DNA from: Odontesthes bonariensis
Taxonomy: Eukaryota > Chordata > Actinopteri > Atheriniformes > Atherinopsidae
NCBI RefSeq assembly: GCF_027942865.1
Contig: NC_134508.1
Location: forward strand, 32,485,466 to 32,549,465
Direction of reading: 5' to 3'
DNA: 64,000 nt
The translations under genes and the position numbers were made by a program. Of the stretch, positions 34,801 to 45,752 are shown piece after piece. The notes beneath the pieces are model-generated. The model worked only from the letters and a program-made list of their open reading frames with translations. It made no database searches and had not been told where the DNA came from. Numbering within the stretch: the first letter of the stretch is position 1; every line of letters starts with the position of its first letter.

Positions 34801-37800
34801 CACAGACAGAGAGAGAAAAAATAAAGATAAAAGCCAAAAGGACATCAAATATTCCATTTACTCATTTTGTTGTCCTCCTGATTGTATCTTAGGGAAGCCA
34901 CTAATGATTATTTTCTTTCTCAACCATGTAAAAGAAATCAAATTTTTGGGACATATCTAAAGTATGATTTAAAAGATCACAGTCAAAAAGACGCACTTTT
35001 GGTTGTTTTATATGATTAATAGAGAGGAAACACAATATATTGAGTTTACGAAGAATTTGTAAAAGCTCTGATGACAGATTTCTCCAAATAAAAATGTTCC
35101 AGTACCAAGAGAAGTAGTTGATATGTACTTTGACTTTGACATGTATCAGGTGGGCCAGCAAACACCTTTAGGTGTCATTTTTGGCACGTGTCAGATTCTT
35201 CTACGGTGTTTAAAACCACTAAATTCCCTTCACAAAATTGTTGAACTATTTGTTTAGTTTCTTACATGAAACACATTGTTGACTTTATTGAACTGGATTA
35301 TGATGAGTTGGACTGTATTTCATGGATTTCAATTGAACTGTAAATTGAATTGGAACTTTCTCTGTAAAGTGGCCTGAAATGACTTGCTGATGAATTGTAT
35401 GCTGTGTAAGTATGCTGAAATTAACTGAACTGAATTGAGTAGTCGGTGAGGTAACAACATTGCCTTCTTACTTCACCTCAGTCAGCATTCAAGGTACATC
35501 ACCTGCCTTTTTATAGTCACTGTTCATGGTCTCTTCTTCTGCTTTTTTCTTCGCAGACAGTCTGTTCTCCCTTCGTAAAAAGTAGGACTCGGCATGGTTT
35601 GTTGATGCGTCGTTGGAGACATCAGACACCCCAGATGAGCCAAGCCTAAAGGCGTAAGAGAGCTTTTCTGTCAAGTCTTCCCACTGTAGTTTAATAAAAG
35701 TCATTCATTGTCAGATTTCTGTATTTTTCTGTCACAATGGCCATATATGAAAGGCTTTCCTGGTTTGAGAGTATAAATCAAATTCGAGGAAACTTACCTA
35801 GACAGCCTCTCATGCTGAAATAGAGGAGAAATGTTTTAGAACTTGGTGTCATCTGTTTAAAAAAAATGCAATATAAGAGCCACTGTAAGTTTTTGAAAGA
35901 ATCTTTGGATTATCATAACATTTCAACTTACAGCTTAAACCTTAAAAACAAATAATACTACACATTTAGCAGTGCATAATACTGTAAAAATGCAATTAAT
36001 ATGAGCACAGAACATATTTCATTACATCTACAGTGTCAAATGGAGTGAAATCCTTTTAAGTACATGCCATCTTAATATCTTTGAGTCCCATTTTGAAGAA
36101 TTCCAAGGCATTTTTAATGTTTCCATTTAAAGGTTTATGGGAGCCTGACATACCAAAGCAAGTTAAAGGAGGAGAGAGGAAATGATCCCTTATATAAACT
36201 GACAAGCACAGATAACTAAACACATCCAAAAAAGGTAGTAACTCTGGCAGTGACCCTCTCAATTTTTTCACTATTGCCTGCTAAAGTTGGAAAAGTTACA
36301 TGGTTTATGTCCTAAGAGACTTTCAAACCAAAGAGCAGAACTTAACAACAGCTTAATGATAACAAATCACACTCCTTTAAAAGGACGAGAAAAAAAACAA
36401 CTTACGTCACAAAATAATGTAACATGAACACTTTTTCTATTATCCTGAGAGAGAAACGTGACCAGAATAAGAATAATTGTATAGGATTTAATGACATTAA
36501 ATTCTACACAGTTGCAGACTGATACTGACTGATTACCACCCTGCCTTGCCAATTTTCTGTGGCTGAGGAAAATACAAAAGGTCTGCTCCAGAGTCAGTGT
36601 TTTGGCTGTGTGATCTGGGCTACTGTAGAAACAAGGTAACAAAAACACAGCATATCTTATTTCCATGCTGTTCCAAACTTATTAAAGCATAGTTAAGAAT
36701 ACATTTCGTCCAATGAATTGCCATAAATGCTATGCACTGGTCTAAATCTTCTTTGAATGTGTGTTAGAGGAATAGGCCATGTTATTCCAAAGGATGTTCC
36801 CCACTTAAATTTTTTTTGCAGAACATTTTTTAACCCAACTGCAGTCCAGAGTTGTTAAACTGAGATTTAGTGACTGTAAAGGCGAATGTGTATCACTTTT
36901 ATACTCAACAAACCAGTGGCTCTTGGGGCTCTGTACTGAAGCATCTGCATTTTTCCACTCAGTATTTCAAGTTTCTCTTCAAATTTGTCCTCATATGTAT
37001 AACTTACATATGTGTTTTTGTACCATGAATTACATCAAAATAAAAAACTGTCTTTACTTGTCTTCAATTAAGTGAGAACAAGAGGTTGATATAATCTATA
37101 TTGCTCTCTGTAGTGACAGGAGAAGAGCAGGTCTGCCATGTTTTGACTTCAGCTCTAAGTCTGGTTCAGCACAGTAAATTAATAAATATTTGCATGGATA
37201 TTTCTCACATTCTTTCTGATTGGTCTGAAAATTTCACTATTGCTTTGCTGTGTCCTGCATATTATATGTAGTCTCTTTTTACACCCTGACCCTACCAGTT
37301 GTGTCTATGTTTTTTTTTGTGTGTGTCTCACGCTTAATTCATGAGACCTGAAGGGTTTAAACCATGCTAGGCTAACAGAACTTTGCAGTAGTTAACAGCA
37401 GTCTACCACTTCTGTCCATAAGGAAATAATAATTTGAACTAGAAATTTAGTGCAAACATCCGATTATTTTCAATATATAGTTTTGTCACCAATTACTAGG
37501 AAAGAAAATCCAATAACATGTCCATCAGTCTCTGCTGTATCTGATAAGTAAGGCTGCTAAAATGCTAAGCTAACATGATAAATACTACCAAACATTAGTA
37601 TGTAAGCATGTAAGTACAAAGCCCTTATAAGGCTGTGGACGCTTGTTTCTACAACTCCTTAAAACAATGTAAAAGTAAGTTTTTACATGAGAGATTAGAG
37701 AGCAAGTGTTGCCCCATACTGTTCCCTCTTTATCCATTCTCCAAATTTTTAAAATGCCTATATGAAAAACTATGATTCCTTTTGTGATTTTATTGCTTTT

Positions 37801-39371
37801 ATTTCTGCTAAGATTCAGCTTGTTTTATTTTATGGAAGATAATATCTGACTTTGAATTTACCAGAGAAATGTACATTCTCTGGATGACTTATTCTTCCTG
37901 ACATCACTTCTAACATGGTACACAGAGTTGCAATTTCATGATATTCTATTCTTCTAAACATGGATACCTTATTCACTGAAACCGATTTAAACCTAAGCAA
38001 AAAGCAGATTTGTGACCAGTGCTTTAACACATTCATGTCGAACAAGATTAATAGAGACTGTAAGTTGATTCTCATAAAAAAGAAACAGACACTATGTGTA
38101 AACACAACACTGTGCCTCCGTTCAGACATTTACAAGATGTCTGGATCTTCACAAGACTCTGATGTCATCTCCTTAAAGGATCTCTCTGGACCCTTGGATA
38201 TGTTTGGTAAATGGTTATTAATTATATCCTGAAGTGTTGGAAAAAGCTCTGGTTTTGATTGAGCAAGATCAGATATAAACAGATGCTGATGAAAAAGTTA
38301 CTTTTGGGGATTTTGTCCCATTTTCTCCTCTGTGCTGTCCGTCAGCCTTTCTAGATCCCATGAGGAACTTTTTGTCTGCTGACCAGCGATTCCCAAGTGG
38401 AAAATGTGAGCTTCCCGCAGGACAAGCAGAGAGATAAACATCCATAAATACTGTGCGTTCCCACAAGCAAGTCCTCTAAGCTCTCTGTTCCTCATCATCC
38501 TGTCTTTCACCCCCCCCCCCCCGTTTTCTCCCCGCTCTTCCTCTCCCTTCCTCTCACATTTTTTGTGTCACTCCATCTTTTTTGCCCAAGTTGATTCATA
38601 GTTTATGTAAACAGATAAGACCGTAGCTGCTCATTATACTTTCTTAGAGCCATTTGTAGGTTTTCCTCTTCCTTGTTCATGGACTAACTCCATTACTAAG
38701 TATTCAAAAGGTTTAAATATGCGGTGACTGCAATGTTTCTGGTACATTATCAGGCGTACATAGTAATAATCTTAAAGAATAATATAATCTAACTCTGTCA
38801 AGTCATAAGTATTACACTATACTGGACAAAATAATGGCATCTTGATATGATTAACGTACTAAATATGTCATAAAAAGTATTGCATCATGTGAGTAATTGT
38901 GGATTGATTCATTTTTAATGTGAAATTTTAAGTTTACGTACTCTTTCAATCAGAAAGTATTTCAGTGGAGATCATACCATACATTAAACAAACACACACA
39001 CGTATAGCTAATAGCGATATTGTGACATGTCACTTTCAGGAGGGAATGGCTTAAATTACGCACTAATCATTTTTTATTTAGGCTAAGTGAACAAATCTGA
39101 GTTTAATAAATCTCAGCGTAATTATACACTAAGATTCAAATACACATCTGGGGCTTGTGATTAGTTTTTCTTAAATGACAGTTAAGTCTTAAAGTCAGTG
39201 TTTGCATGATGGAAGGCATTTCCTGTAACTAAACAGGCAGTGGAAAGATTAAAGATAATCAGACCTTACCCTCAGGCTCTTAGTGCTGGCACTGGATGAA
39301 GCTGGACAAGAGTCAGAAAGTGACTTTCTGATGCGTGGCTGATCTTTGCTGTGAGAAAGTGGAGATGACAT
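31770..39371 (-). CDS. ppp1r12b: myosin phosphatase small subunit, M20/M21 type (ppp1r12b 3' unit)
   Basis: Minus-strand coding exons, 5' to 3': 39371-39270, 35814-35798, 35645-35507, 34749-34648, 34523-34473, 34397-34347 and 31856-31770. They give 182 residues with matching phases. The start region MSSPLSHSKDQPRIRKSLSD and the ending RLKDENGALIRVITKLSK match the heart-type small subunit M21 (about 200 residues) made from an internal promoter of PPP1R12B. Between them are HERLSRLGSSG, DYKKMYEKALATNQRLKSRL and LKKRISDMEEQLK. In known biology this leucine-zipper part binds the myosin phosphatase holoenzyme or myosin and modulates Ca2+ sensitivity of contraction. No ankyrin-repeat or RVxF-containing exons are seen upstream before the next gene, so either they lie outside the window or this paralogue has lost them. 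The 35,507 junction appears to use a GC donor. Confidence 0.85.
31857..34346 (-). other. ppp1r12b last intron, with a LINE remnant
   Basis: About 2.5 kb. It contains two octamer-like words in opposite orientation near 32,952 and 32,988 and a LINE-like fragment near 33,112-33,660. No other exon is seen. Confidence 0.6.
33112..33660 (-). repeat. LINE-like 3' end remnant
   Basis: Read on the minus strand, this ends GGACCCCAGGAAGACTAGCG, then AGCTAATGGGGATCCTTTAATAAAAT, a 3' UTR tail seen in many fish non-LTR retrotransposons. Upstream sequence toward 33,660 is AT-rich and degenerate, so the 5' limit is approximate. The exact clade (L2/Rex1/other) cannot be told here. Confidence 0.6.
34347..34397 (-). 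CDS. ppp1r12b: ppp1r12b exon: coiled-coil segment
   Basis: 17 codons, ESWSLKKRISDMEEQLK, phase 0 at both ends, between a CTTCATAG acceptor and a GTAATG donor. It corresponds to the LERRISEMEEELK region of MYPT proteins. Confidence 0.88.
34473..34523 (-). CDS. ppp1r12b: ppp1r12b exon: charged linker
   Basis: 17 codons, KEKSSDCGSNVLEAEKK, with phase 0 flanks, a GCTGCAG acceptor and a GTAAGG donor. Confidence 0.85.
34648..34749 (-). CDS. ppp1r12b: ppp1r12b exon: central coiled coil
   Basis: 34 codons encoding MYEKALATNQRLKSRLETSK and QELAMIQDQLQKAQ. The methionine is internal: it follows DYKK of the previous exon, as in DYKKLYE of the family. Confidence 0.88.
35507..35645 (-). CDS. ppp1r12b: ppp1r12b exon with GC donor
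   Basis: Encodes LGSSGVSDVSNDASTNHAES, then YFLRRENRLSAKKKAEEETM and NSDYKK. The conserved DYKK ends exactly before GCAGGT. Using the GT four bases further would shift frame and create an early stop in the next exon, so a GC-AG intron is inferred. Confidence 0.8.
35798..35814 (-). CDS. ppp1r12b: ppp1r12b 17-base micro-exon
   Basis: CATGAGAGGCTGTCTAG lies between an acceptor (TCTATTTCAG) and a GTAAGT donor. Joined with its neighbours it gives ...KSLR-HERLSR-LGSSG, matching the LRHERLSRL motif of mammalian PPP1R12B. Far too short for gene finders that rely on exon length. Confidence 0.85.
35815..39269 (-). other. ppp1r12b first visible intron
   Basis: About 3.5 kb, AT-rich, with a 13-base C run at 38,510-38,522. 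Open frames at 37,960-38,232 and elsewhere show no MYPT similarity. Confidence 0.55.
39270..39371 (-). CDS. ppp1r12b: ppp1r12b small-subunit first coding exon
   Basis: 34 codons from ATG at 39,371-39,369, encoding MSSPLSHSKDQPRIRKSLSD and SCPASSSASTKSLR, Ser-rich and basic like the M21 N-terminus. The donor is GTAAGG. The frame stays open further upstream to an ATG at 39,473, but the similarity begins at the start chosen here. A dedicated promoter just upstream (39,400-39,800) is inferred from known biology and is not seen as motifs. Confidence 0.8.
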
Positions 39372-39479
39372 TGCTTCGGAGCTGCTGGAGCCTCTGCATG
39401 CAGCTGTACTGTGGTCCAAATTAGGTAAAAACTTTTTTTTAAAAAACGTCTTCTTAAAACCGAAAACAGACACAAAGAG

Positions 39480-41263
39480 GAAAGAGGGGGGTTTAATTGT
39501 TATCCACTGAGAGTGAATCCAGGTGGGATTGTCTCTTTAGTTGAAGTACACTACGTATGATCTTCATGTGACAGTAAGACATTGCACATCAGATGAGAGT
39601 GAAAGAACAGCACAAGTGTGAGGGCTGTGGAGGAAGTGGTTGGAGTAGGCGGGCTGTAGAGTGTGTGTGAGTGTGTACACAAGGACATGACCGCACGGAT
39701 TCGGTTCACAGGGACTCTAAAGCCATTCAGAATCATTCAGGGGGGGAAAAAAAACATTAAAAAAAATCAATTGCCAATCACATAACAGAGTGTTTTAGGG
39801 TAGTTTCAGATGGAAAGGTGATTATGTAGTGCAGAAGAGAGAGCACTTAATCAAATGGAAGGTGCTGTTATTAGCTTGTGCTGTTAAACTCTTCAGCTAT
39901 AACAACTGGCAGGAGATACTGCATATCTGACGGTGGGACTTAGAAATACTTGGGCAAAACACAAAAGCATATACATATCTATATAAATAATATAGTCAAA
40001 ATGTGGTCATATAACCCTGTGTTCAGGGTCTGATCTGTTATTAGTTTTGAATTCACTCATCCTGGAAGTTAAATGCATTGATAGTTTTAAGTAGGACAGA
40101 TGTGACATTAGTTGTAACACAACTCCGCAATCTAATGGTGGGAATGTTGGAGAGCATTACCAGGACCTGAAAAGTCTTGTTTTATTTATTATTCTTATTT
40201 TATGAGCCTCAGAGTGTGGTCAGAGTGTTGTGTCAGCTGCAACCTAATTAAAGCTTAAAATCAGACCAATTATTTAAAATAAATTATATTTTGAGATACT
40301 TCGTAAGCACTCATAACAAAATACATTTCAGGACAGAGTTTTCATTATTTCTATTAGCTATATGACCATCATAACCCTTGCTCATTGGTTGTGTGTAAAT
40401 GGAAATTTTTACCATCTAGTTTGTCTTAAAAATATGATACAATTGTTTAGCTTCATTAACACACTATAATTTGCATTTATTACAACCTGTGCTTGTTGTT
40501 GCTTTCTAAACAGCCTCGGTTGTTCCATATATCACAGAAAGGTGACACAAAAATGATAAAGGTAAAAAGCTGATGTGGTAATTATAACACGAGTATCTCT
40601 ATTCTGTCATTTTTCTACCCAGAATAGATTCAAGAAAACACCACAGATCCTATCATTAGGAAAAACATTTGTTTAGGGCTTTTTCATATCTGTGGATTTG
40701 CTTCATCAAAATGAAAGCAACCTGCTGCCACCACCTGCTGGCCAAAAATGGAATTGTTTTTAAATGTCACAAAACTATATAAAAAAACCAAAACATTAAA
40801 CCCTGCTTCCATACATGAAATCTGAACAGGTGCTGATATTGATTTATTTGCATCAACAAATAAACTCTTTCTGTAATCTTATTCTCTGGTGTATACAATA
40901 CACTTGTGATGAATCAGGTCCTTTTTTTAGACATGTCATCAATGACAAGACCAATAATCATACTTATTCAATCGCACTTGCCATATCAGAGGTATTCATT
41001 CGTACAGTCATTTTTATTTTATGTTATTCAATCAATAAGATCAATAAGATTTCCTTTTGCAAAGTATAAAATGGGTTTCTAGCCAACCAGACTTCTCTGA
41101 GACAGACCCAGAATAGTTTATGTAACTTTTCAAATCTGGACAAAGACTGAAGCTTTTGCTTATCAATTCTATGTTGCAGTGAGATAAAACTGATTTGGTA
41201 ACATGGACCAAGCTTTCATTTGGTGAAATAAAGGGGGAACTGACCTGCAGGAACGCCAATCTC
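39480..41263. other. intergenic, presumed promoter side of the M21-type unit
   Basis: No exon found. In particular there is no ankyrin-repeat coding sequence that would belong to full-length ppp1r12b. Confidence 0.5.
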
Positions 41264-41266
41264 ATA

Positions 41267-41980
41267 AGCCGCTTTCGGACTGTAGGAACCTTTGGCAGTT
41301 CTAATAACCTTTTAATCCGCGGGGCCGTTTTCTCCCGTGTTCGGACATACAGGAACTCGGGGCTATCTCCCTTAGTTCCTATAACTATTTAGCTCCTTCT
41401 CCTCAGCTGGGTCTTTACATAGTTCCATAGAACGCATCTGACGGAGGTGTGTGGTGGTTGGTAGCTACGCCCCATGTCATGCTATCACGGCTGAAATGTT
41501 TCCTCATACCACACAGACACAACCGGCGGGTGTTTAATAAGTTAAACTTACACTGGTCTCATTTGTCTGCAGCGCTCTGCTCTCCTTTCTTCCTTCATGA
41601 AATGAAAAAGTATCGTCTCCTGACTCTCTGTGAGCTCTTCCAGCCTCGATATTAGACGCCTGATGTGATCGTCCATGATTAGTATCACCGTCATGCAGAC
41701 CATGAACACGGTGGGCTCCCCGCTCTCCATGTTAGCTTCTTTGTGGTGTGTTTTCTTCTCTCCTACTTTTACGGGTTTTGTTTTGTTGTTGAATGTGGTG
41801 CTAAACGGCTAACGGCTAACACATCACTGACGCAGACGGCTGCGCGCGGCGCATCAGTCCCGATCAGGTCCCGACTCATGTGCGAATGCAGACTGAAACA
41901 GAAGGACAGTTATCAGAACGAAATTCGAGTAGGACAGTTCTGATAACTGCGTTCTTAGAACGGTCTGTCCGAAAGCGGCT
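41267..41980. mobile_element. PIF/Harbinger-like non-autonomous element, 714 bp
   Basis: Termini AGCCGCTTTCGGACTG and, inverted, AGCCGCTTTCGGACAG share 14 identical bases. The flanking 3-bp duplication is ATA (41,264-41,266 and 41,981-41,983). The interior is clearly more GC-rich than its surroundings and holds a short minus-strand frame (41,548-41,730) that may be a transposon ORF relic. The ends are related to those of the element at 56,787-57,508. 3-bp duplications suit PIF/Harbinger, but the exact family is inference. Confidence 0.8.
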
Positions 41981-41983
41981 ATA

Positions 41984-42623
41984 GTCATGAATGTTGAAGA
42001 AAATGTGATGCTTTGGGATTATTATGTCTGCCAGTAGGTCAGCCATCCTCAACAAAGTCAAAGTAGACCTTTAGATAAAACAATGATCCTAAACGTAGAG
42101 CCAAGGAGGCCAAGTGATAGTTAAAAAATTATTAAGATTCAGGCATAGCTCTGCAAGAGTCCAGGGTTCAATCCCATCCAGAATCTGTTAAGGGAACCAA
42201 AGATCGGAGCAAACTCAAAAGGCATGGAGGTAATATGCAAAAAACTTGTAGGCAATTATATTACATACATACACACATTGAAGACAGGACACATGATGTT
42301 TGCAGCCATTTGAAGAAGCTGTGCTGCACATAAAAAATGGTTTCTACAGTATATGAAAGTTTAAAATAATCATGTCACATGTCATAATCCTGTGAATTAT
42401 AGAAAATAAGTGCTGAGCTGCAATAATTTACAGATGGTTAACCTGCTGGAGGATTTGTGTGTCCATGAGGAACTCAATAATTCCTTCTTCATAATGCCAG
42501 CCATCCACAAAGTCTTCAGCTTACCCTTTCCTGTAAGATTTATCCAAATCATGACTCACTGTAGACTCTTCTGCTACTTATTGTTCTTCTACTGTGTCTC
42601 TTCTGGTTAAATTTCTTCCTCTT
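41984..42623. other. intergenic / 3' flank of the ikbip-like gene
   Basis: No exon seen, and no canonical AATAAA on the minus strand close to the stop. The 3' UTR limit is unknown. Confidence 0.45.
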
Positions 42624-42821
42624 CTATATAATCCCATCCACCTCCATTTCCTGTGGCTGTTCCTCCTGTATAGCTCCCTCCTCTTCTTGGTCTTCTCTTT
42701 CAGGATCGACAACCTGTTTGGTCTTTTCCTTAACATGCTCTAGATGCGGCTCAGGTCTCTCATGTGCACAGTCCTCATCCTTAGACTTGTGTTTAATTGG
42801 CCAACGAGGACGATTTGACAG
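42624..42821 (-). CDS. ikbip: ikbip-like last exon: acidic tail
   Basis: 65 codons plus TAG, from LSNRPRWPIKHK to EMEVDGII. The acceptor CTGTCTCAG and phase 0 agree with the preceding exon. Rich in Glu/Gln with no domain. Confidence 0.78.
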   Translation of the reverse strand: MSNRPRWPIKHKSKDEDCAHERPEPHLEHVKEKTKQVVDPEREDQEEEGAIQEEQPQEMEVDGII

Positions 42822-45665
42822 CTGAGACAGACAGAAAAACTATTATACTCATCATTTATGCATATACAAAGATACTAAATATCAAGCGTTTACATCAAAC
42901 TGTATTTAGACTTGTGATATATTAAGATATGATGGGCTTGTTTACAATATAACTGAGTTATATGTTTTACCTGGGTATGAACCGTTTGCAGCTGAGCAAT
43001 GACACTACTGTGGAGGATCTCTGAAGTGAAAAACTGTTCATCAAGGGTCAGCAGGACTGAACTGAACATTTCTTGTAAAGCCTGGACACGCATGGCTTGC
43101 TTGGCCTTGACAAGCTTCCTGGAAAATGCATAGGACAGAGGACAGTAGGACAGTAATAAGCTTTTTTGGAAAGTCAGCTACTAAAAGCATGTAGATACAG
43201 TGAGTGAATCAAACTGAACTCACTTTAAAGCAATAATTTCCTGGTTGTGTGAATGAACTGCAACATTATGAACGTACAGCGAGTCCTTTAGCTCATTAAG
43301 TTCAGAGGCCTTAACCTCTAATTGTGCATTCAGTGCCTCAACTGATGTAATGTGCTGAGCAACTCTCAAGTGTACACTGGCCAAAGCACTGGTTTGCACA
43401 GCTACAGTTTCAGACAGCGCCAAGCTGGAGCTCAAACTGGCCACTATGCTCTCCTTCATGACCTCAAACTCCTCGCTCTGGTTTTTGAACATGGAGCGGA
43501 GAGCTGTGACAGACTGCGGGACCTGCTTTATCTCATCCAACCGGGTGTCCATCTCAGCTTGGAGCGCTCGAAGCTGGAAGAGGAGGTCTGAGTTCTTCAG
43601 TTTTTCTGATGTGGCCAACGCAAACTCAGCTTTCTCCTGAGCTTGCTTGTGAACTTCCTGCAGAGTAAGGAACCTCTCCTCCACGAGTAAAGCTGTATCA
43701 GGCTAAAAAATAAAGAGAAAAATATCAAGATAGTTTGTAAAGGAGTTTATTAGAATGAAAACATTTATACCCTGTACTCGAGTTGTGTACGGGTGTCATA
43801 TTTTCATAGCAATCAAGATGGTGACATTTAAGAATATAGATATATGAAAAAACAGATGCCTGCCATCAGGGGCGATTTTAGTATCTGGTCTTTAGGGGTG
43901 CCCAGCCCCCAGTGCTCACAGAGGCACATTATTTGACACTAATTGAGGCAAACTAGTACATATATAAATTTTGGAGCCGTATTAGTTTTGCTTTGAGTAG
44001 TTTTTTCCCCTACAACATTCAATTTTGACCTCTTCATTTCAAAAGACTGTGGCTTGAAAGGGATAACAGAGAGCCTGAGACAAATATTGAAGATAACTCA
44101 ACATTTATTTTGGGAGTAAAGAGTTAAAACAAAAACCAATGCTAGAAAATAAATAAAATGGTCACTAAAATAATGCATCCTTGAGCAAAAAAAAAAAAAA
44201 AAAAAAAAACACACTTTGTAATCACCCAAGGCTAATAATATCAAGAATGCCTTTTGAAAATAAATAAAACACACAAAAATAAATAAATAAATAAGGTCTC
44301 TTTCTGTGTGGATTAAGAAGGGCCCACTGTCAACCAATCAGAAGAGATGTAGTTGATAAGTGGACTGGTCACAAGCCTCCTTTTGAAGCAGGGTTGCCAG
44401 ACACACAAGGTTGCCATATTGGCCAGTCGCACCAAAGTATTGCGCAGGGGCAGAGCAAGTTTTTTGCATAATATAATATTTTAAAAATGTGCTGAGCCAG
44501 GGGGTGCCGAGCTATCTCACGGTGGTGCCTTGGCACCACTAAAAATACCCTAGCCTCGCCCCTGCCTGCCATGTATTTCTTGTTAATAAAGTCCTTCTGT
44601 GCTGGGATGGTGAAGAAAATTAGCAATTTTTTAAATGTTTCCTATGCTGAATTATGCATCTTCTTCATTAAAAGAATACAAAAATGTCGCACATTATACC
44701 TTTAACATACTTTTGAATATACAGCATGTATAAAATGTATAACAAATACGTTTTTTTTTTGGTTAGCCTAAGTTTAAGATCTAAAAAATTCTATTTATTT
44801 CACTGTAAATGTGCTGTGCAACGATGGTGGATATGATCTATATTTCTCATATTCCAACGTTTAAAGCCACCATGAGTAGCACATTGTTGTCAACGCTTGT
44901 CACTGAAATGTGACCACGAACTTGTTTTCTCTTGGGAAGTGCTAAAAATACCAACAGGTGCTTCAATCAGTGTCAAGTCAGCCTTTTAAAAGGGCAATAC
45001 AATGTCCGCTTTTCAAAATAAATCTCCCTCCGCAACATTTACAGTCAAATTCTCTGACTAATAGGGAATACTGTACGTGAATGAAAAGGAAACTTTTTAA
45101 GAGACAAGCCTACTTGTTTAAATCATTGTAAATGATTGAACAATTAAAAAAAAAATAATTCAAATCTGATCCTTTTATTTAAAATGGCCAAACTTCCGGT
45201 GTGTAACACTTCTTTATGGCTAACTAGACACGATTTGCCCCTCCACGTTATACCGTAATTTAAGCCCCTCGGACTTGTAAACTACACCACAGTCACATTC
45301 AAAAGAACTTCACTGTGCTCAAAGTTAAAGTCAAACATTGTGAGGACACATTTGTATTTCTCCCCTCGCGCACTGACCCAGGTGTGAAAATTAATGAGCT
45401 AATTTACCTGCTCGCGCGTCATCTGCACCACCTGCTGCAGGTTTGTGACCCTCTGCTCTGCCGTTGTGAAAGACTCCGACAGTCGGTCGAGGCTGTGCTG
45501 CTGTTGTACACAAAACCACGCCACCATAAAGCCTCCAACAGTTAGGGTGATAAAAGCCAAATAAAGTGAATAAGCACCAGAGTTAATCTTTCGTCCAGAC
45601 TTTTGAACTGGCTTCTCCGGGATGGAGTCGTCTTCTGGCGGCTTGTTTGACTTACGCCTGGCCAT
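42624..45665 (-). CDS. ikbip: IKBIP-like single-pass coiled-coil membrane protein (4 exons, 360 aa)
   Basis: Minus-strand exons 45665-45408, 43702-43224, 43118-42971 and 42821-42624 join in phase. The product has a short basic N-terminus (MARRKSNKPP), one membrane span at about 32-52 ending AWFCVQQQ, about 240 residues of heptad-rich coiled coil, and an acidic tail (EREDQEEEGAIQEEQ) ending at TAG (42,624-42,626). Size and layout fit IKBIP (350 residues in human), an ER membrane protein that interacts with IKK; the human span likewise ends WFVFQQ. Family similarity is otherwise coiled-coil in nature, so CKAP4-type proteins are an alternative. An upstream in-frame ATG at 45,752 would add a hydrophobic leader, but the MARRKS start better fits a type II membrane protein. 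Confidence 0.7.
42971..43118 (-). CDS. ikbip: ikbip-like exon 3: coiled coil
   Basis: Encodes KLVKAKQAMRVQALQEMFSS and VLLTLDEQFFTSEILHSSVI, ending HTQ before GTAAAA. The first base completes the AAG codon left by the previous exon. Confidence 0.78.
43224..43702 (-). CDS. ikbip: ikbip-like exon 2: main coiled coil
   Basis: 479 bases, starting PDTALLVEERFLTLQEVHKQ after a T-rich acceptor and ending EIIALK at GTGAGT. Heptad pattern of Leu/Val with Glu/Lys/Gln, and no cysteines. This is the largest exon of the gene. Confidence 0.82.
43867..44564. mobile_element. hAT-type element, 698 bp, in ikbip-like intron 1
   Basis: Left end CAGGGGCGATTTTAGTAT and inverted right end CAGGGGCGAGGCTAGGGT. A perfect 8-bp duplication, CCTGCCAT, lies at 43,859-43,866 and 44,565-44,572. 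The interior has a 22-base A run (about 44,188-44,209) and an AAAT repeat. No transposase frame is kept. Confidence 0.9.
44573..45407 (-). other. rest of ikbip-like intron 1
   Basis: AT-rich with no additional feature seen. Confidence 0.55.
45408..45665 (-). CDS. ikbip: ikbip-like first exon: cytosolic head and membrane anchor
   Basis: 86 codons: MARRKSNKPPEDDSIPEKPV, then SGAYSLYLAFITLTVGGFMV and AWFCVQQQHSLDRLSESF, ending MTREQ before GTAAAT. The hydrophobic stretch is the only membrane segment in the protein. Confidence 0.78.
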
Positions 45666-45752
45666 GACAGCAGTAGCAGGGAGTAGGAGGACGAGAAGAG
45701 CTGAGAATCGCCTGTGACCTGGATTCAGCAAAGTGTGGCTTGTCGTTGGCAT

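Noticed and set aside
43352..43640. + strand frames over the ikbip-like second exon
   Set aside because: Antisense shadows of a long coiled-coil exon whose own frame has correct splice phases.
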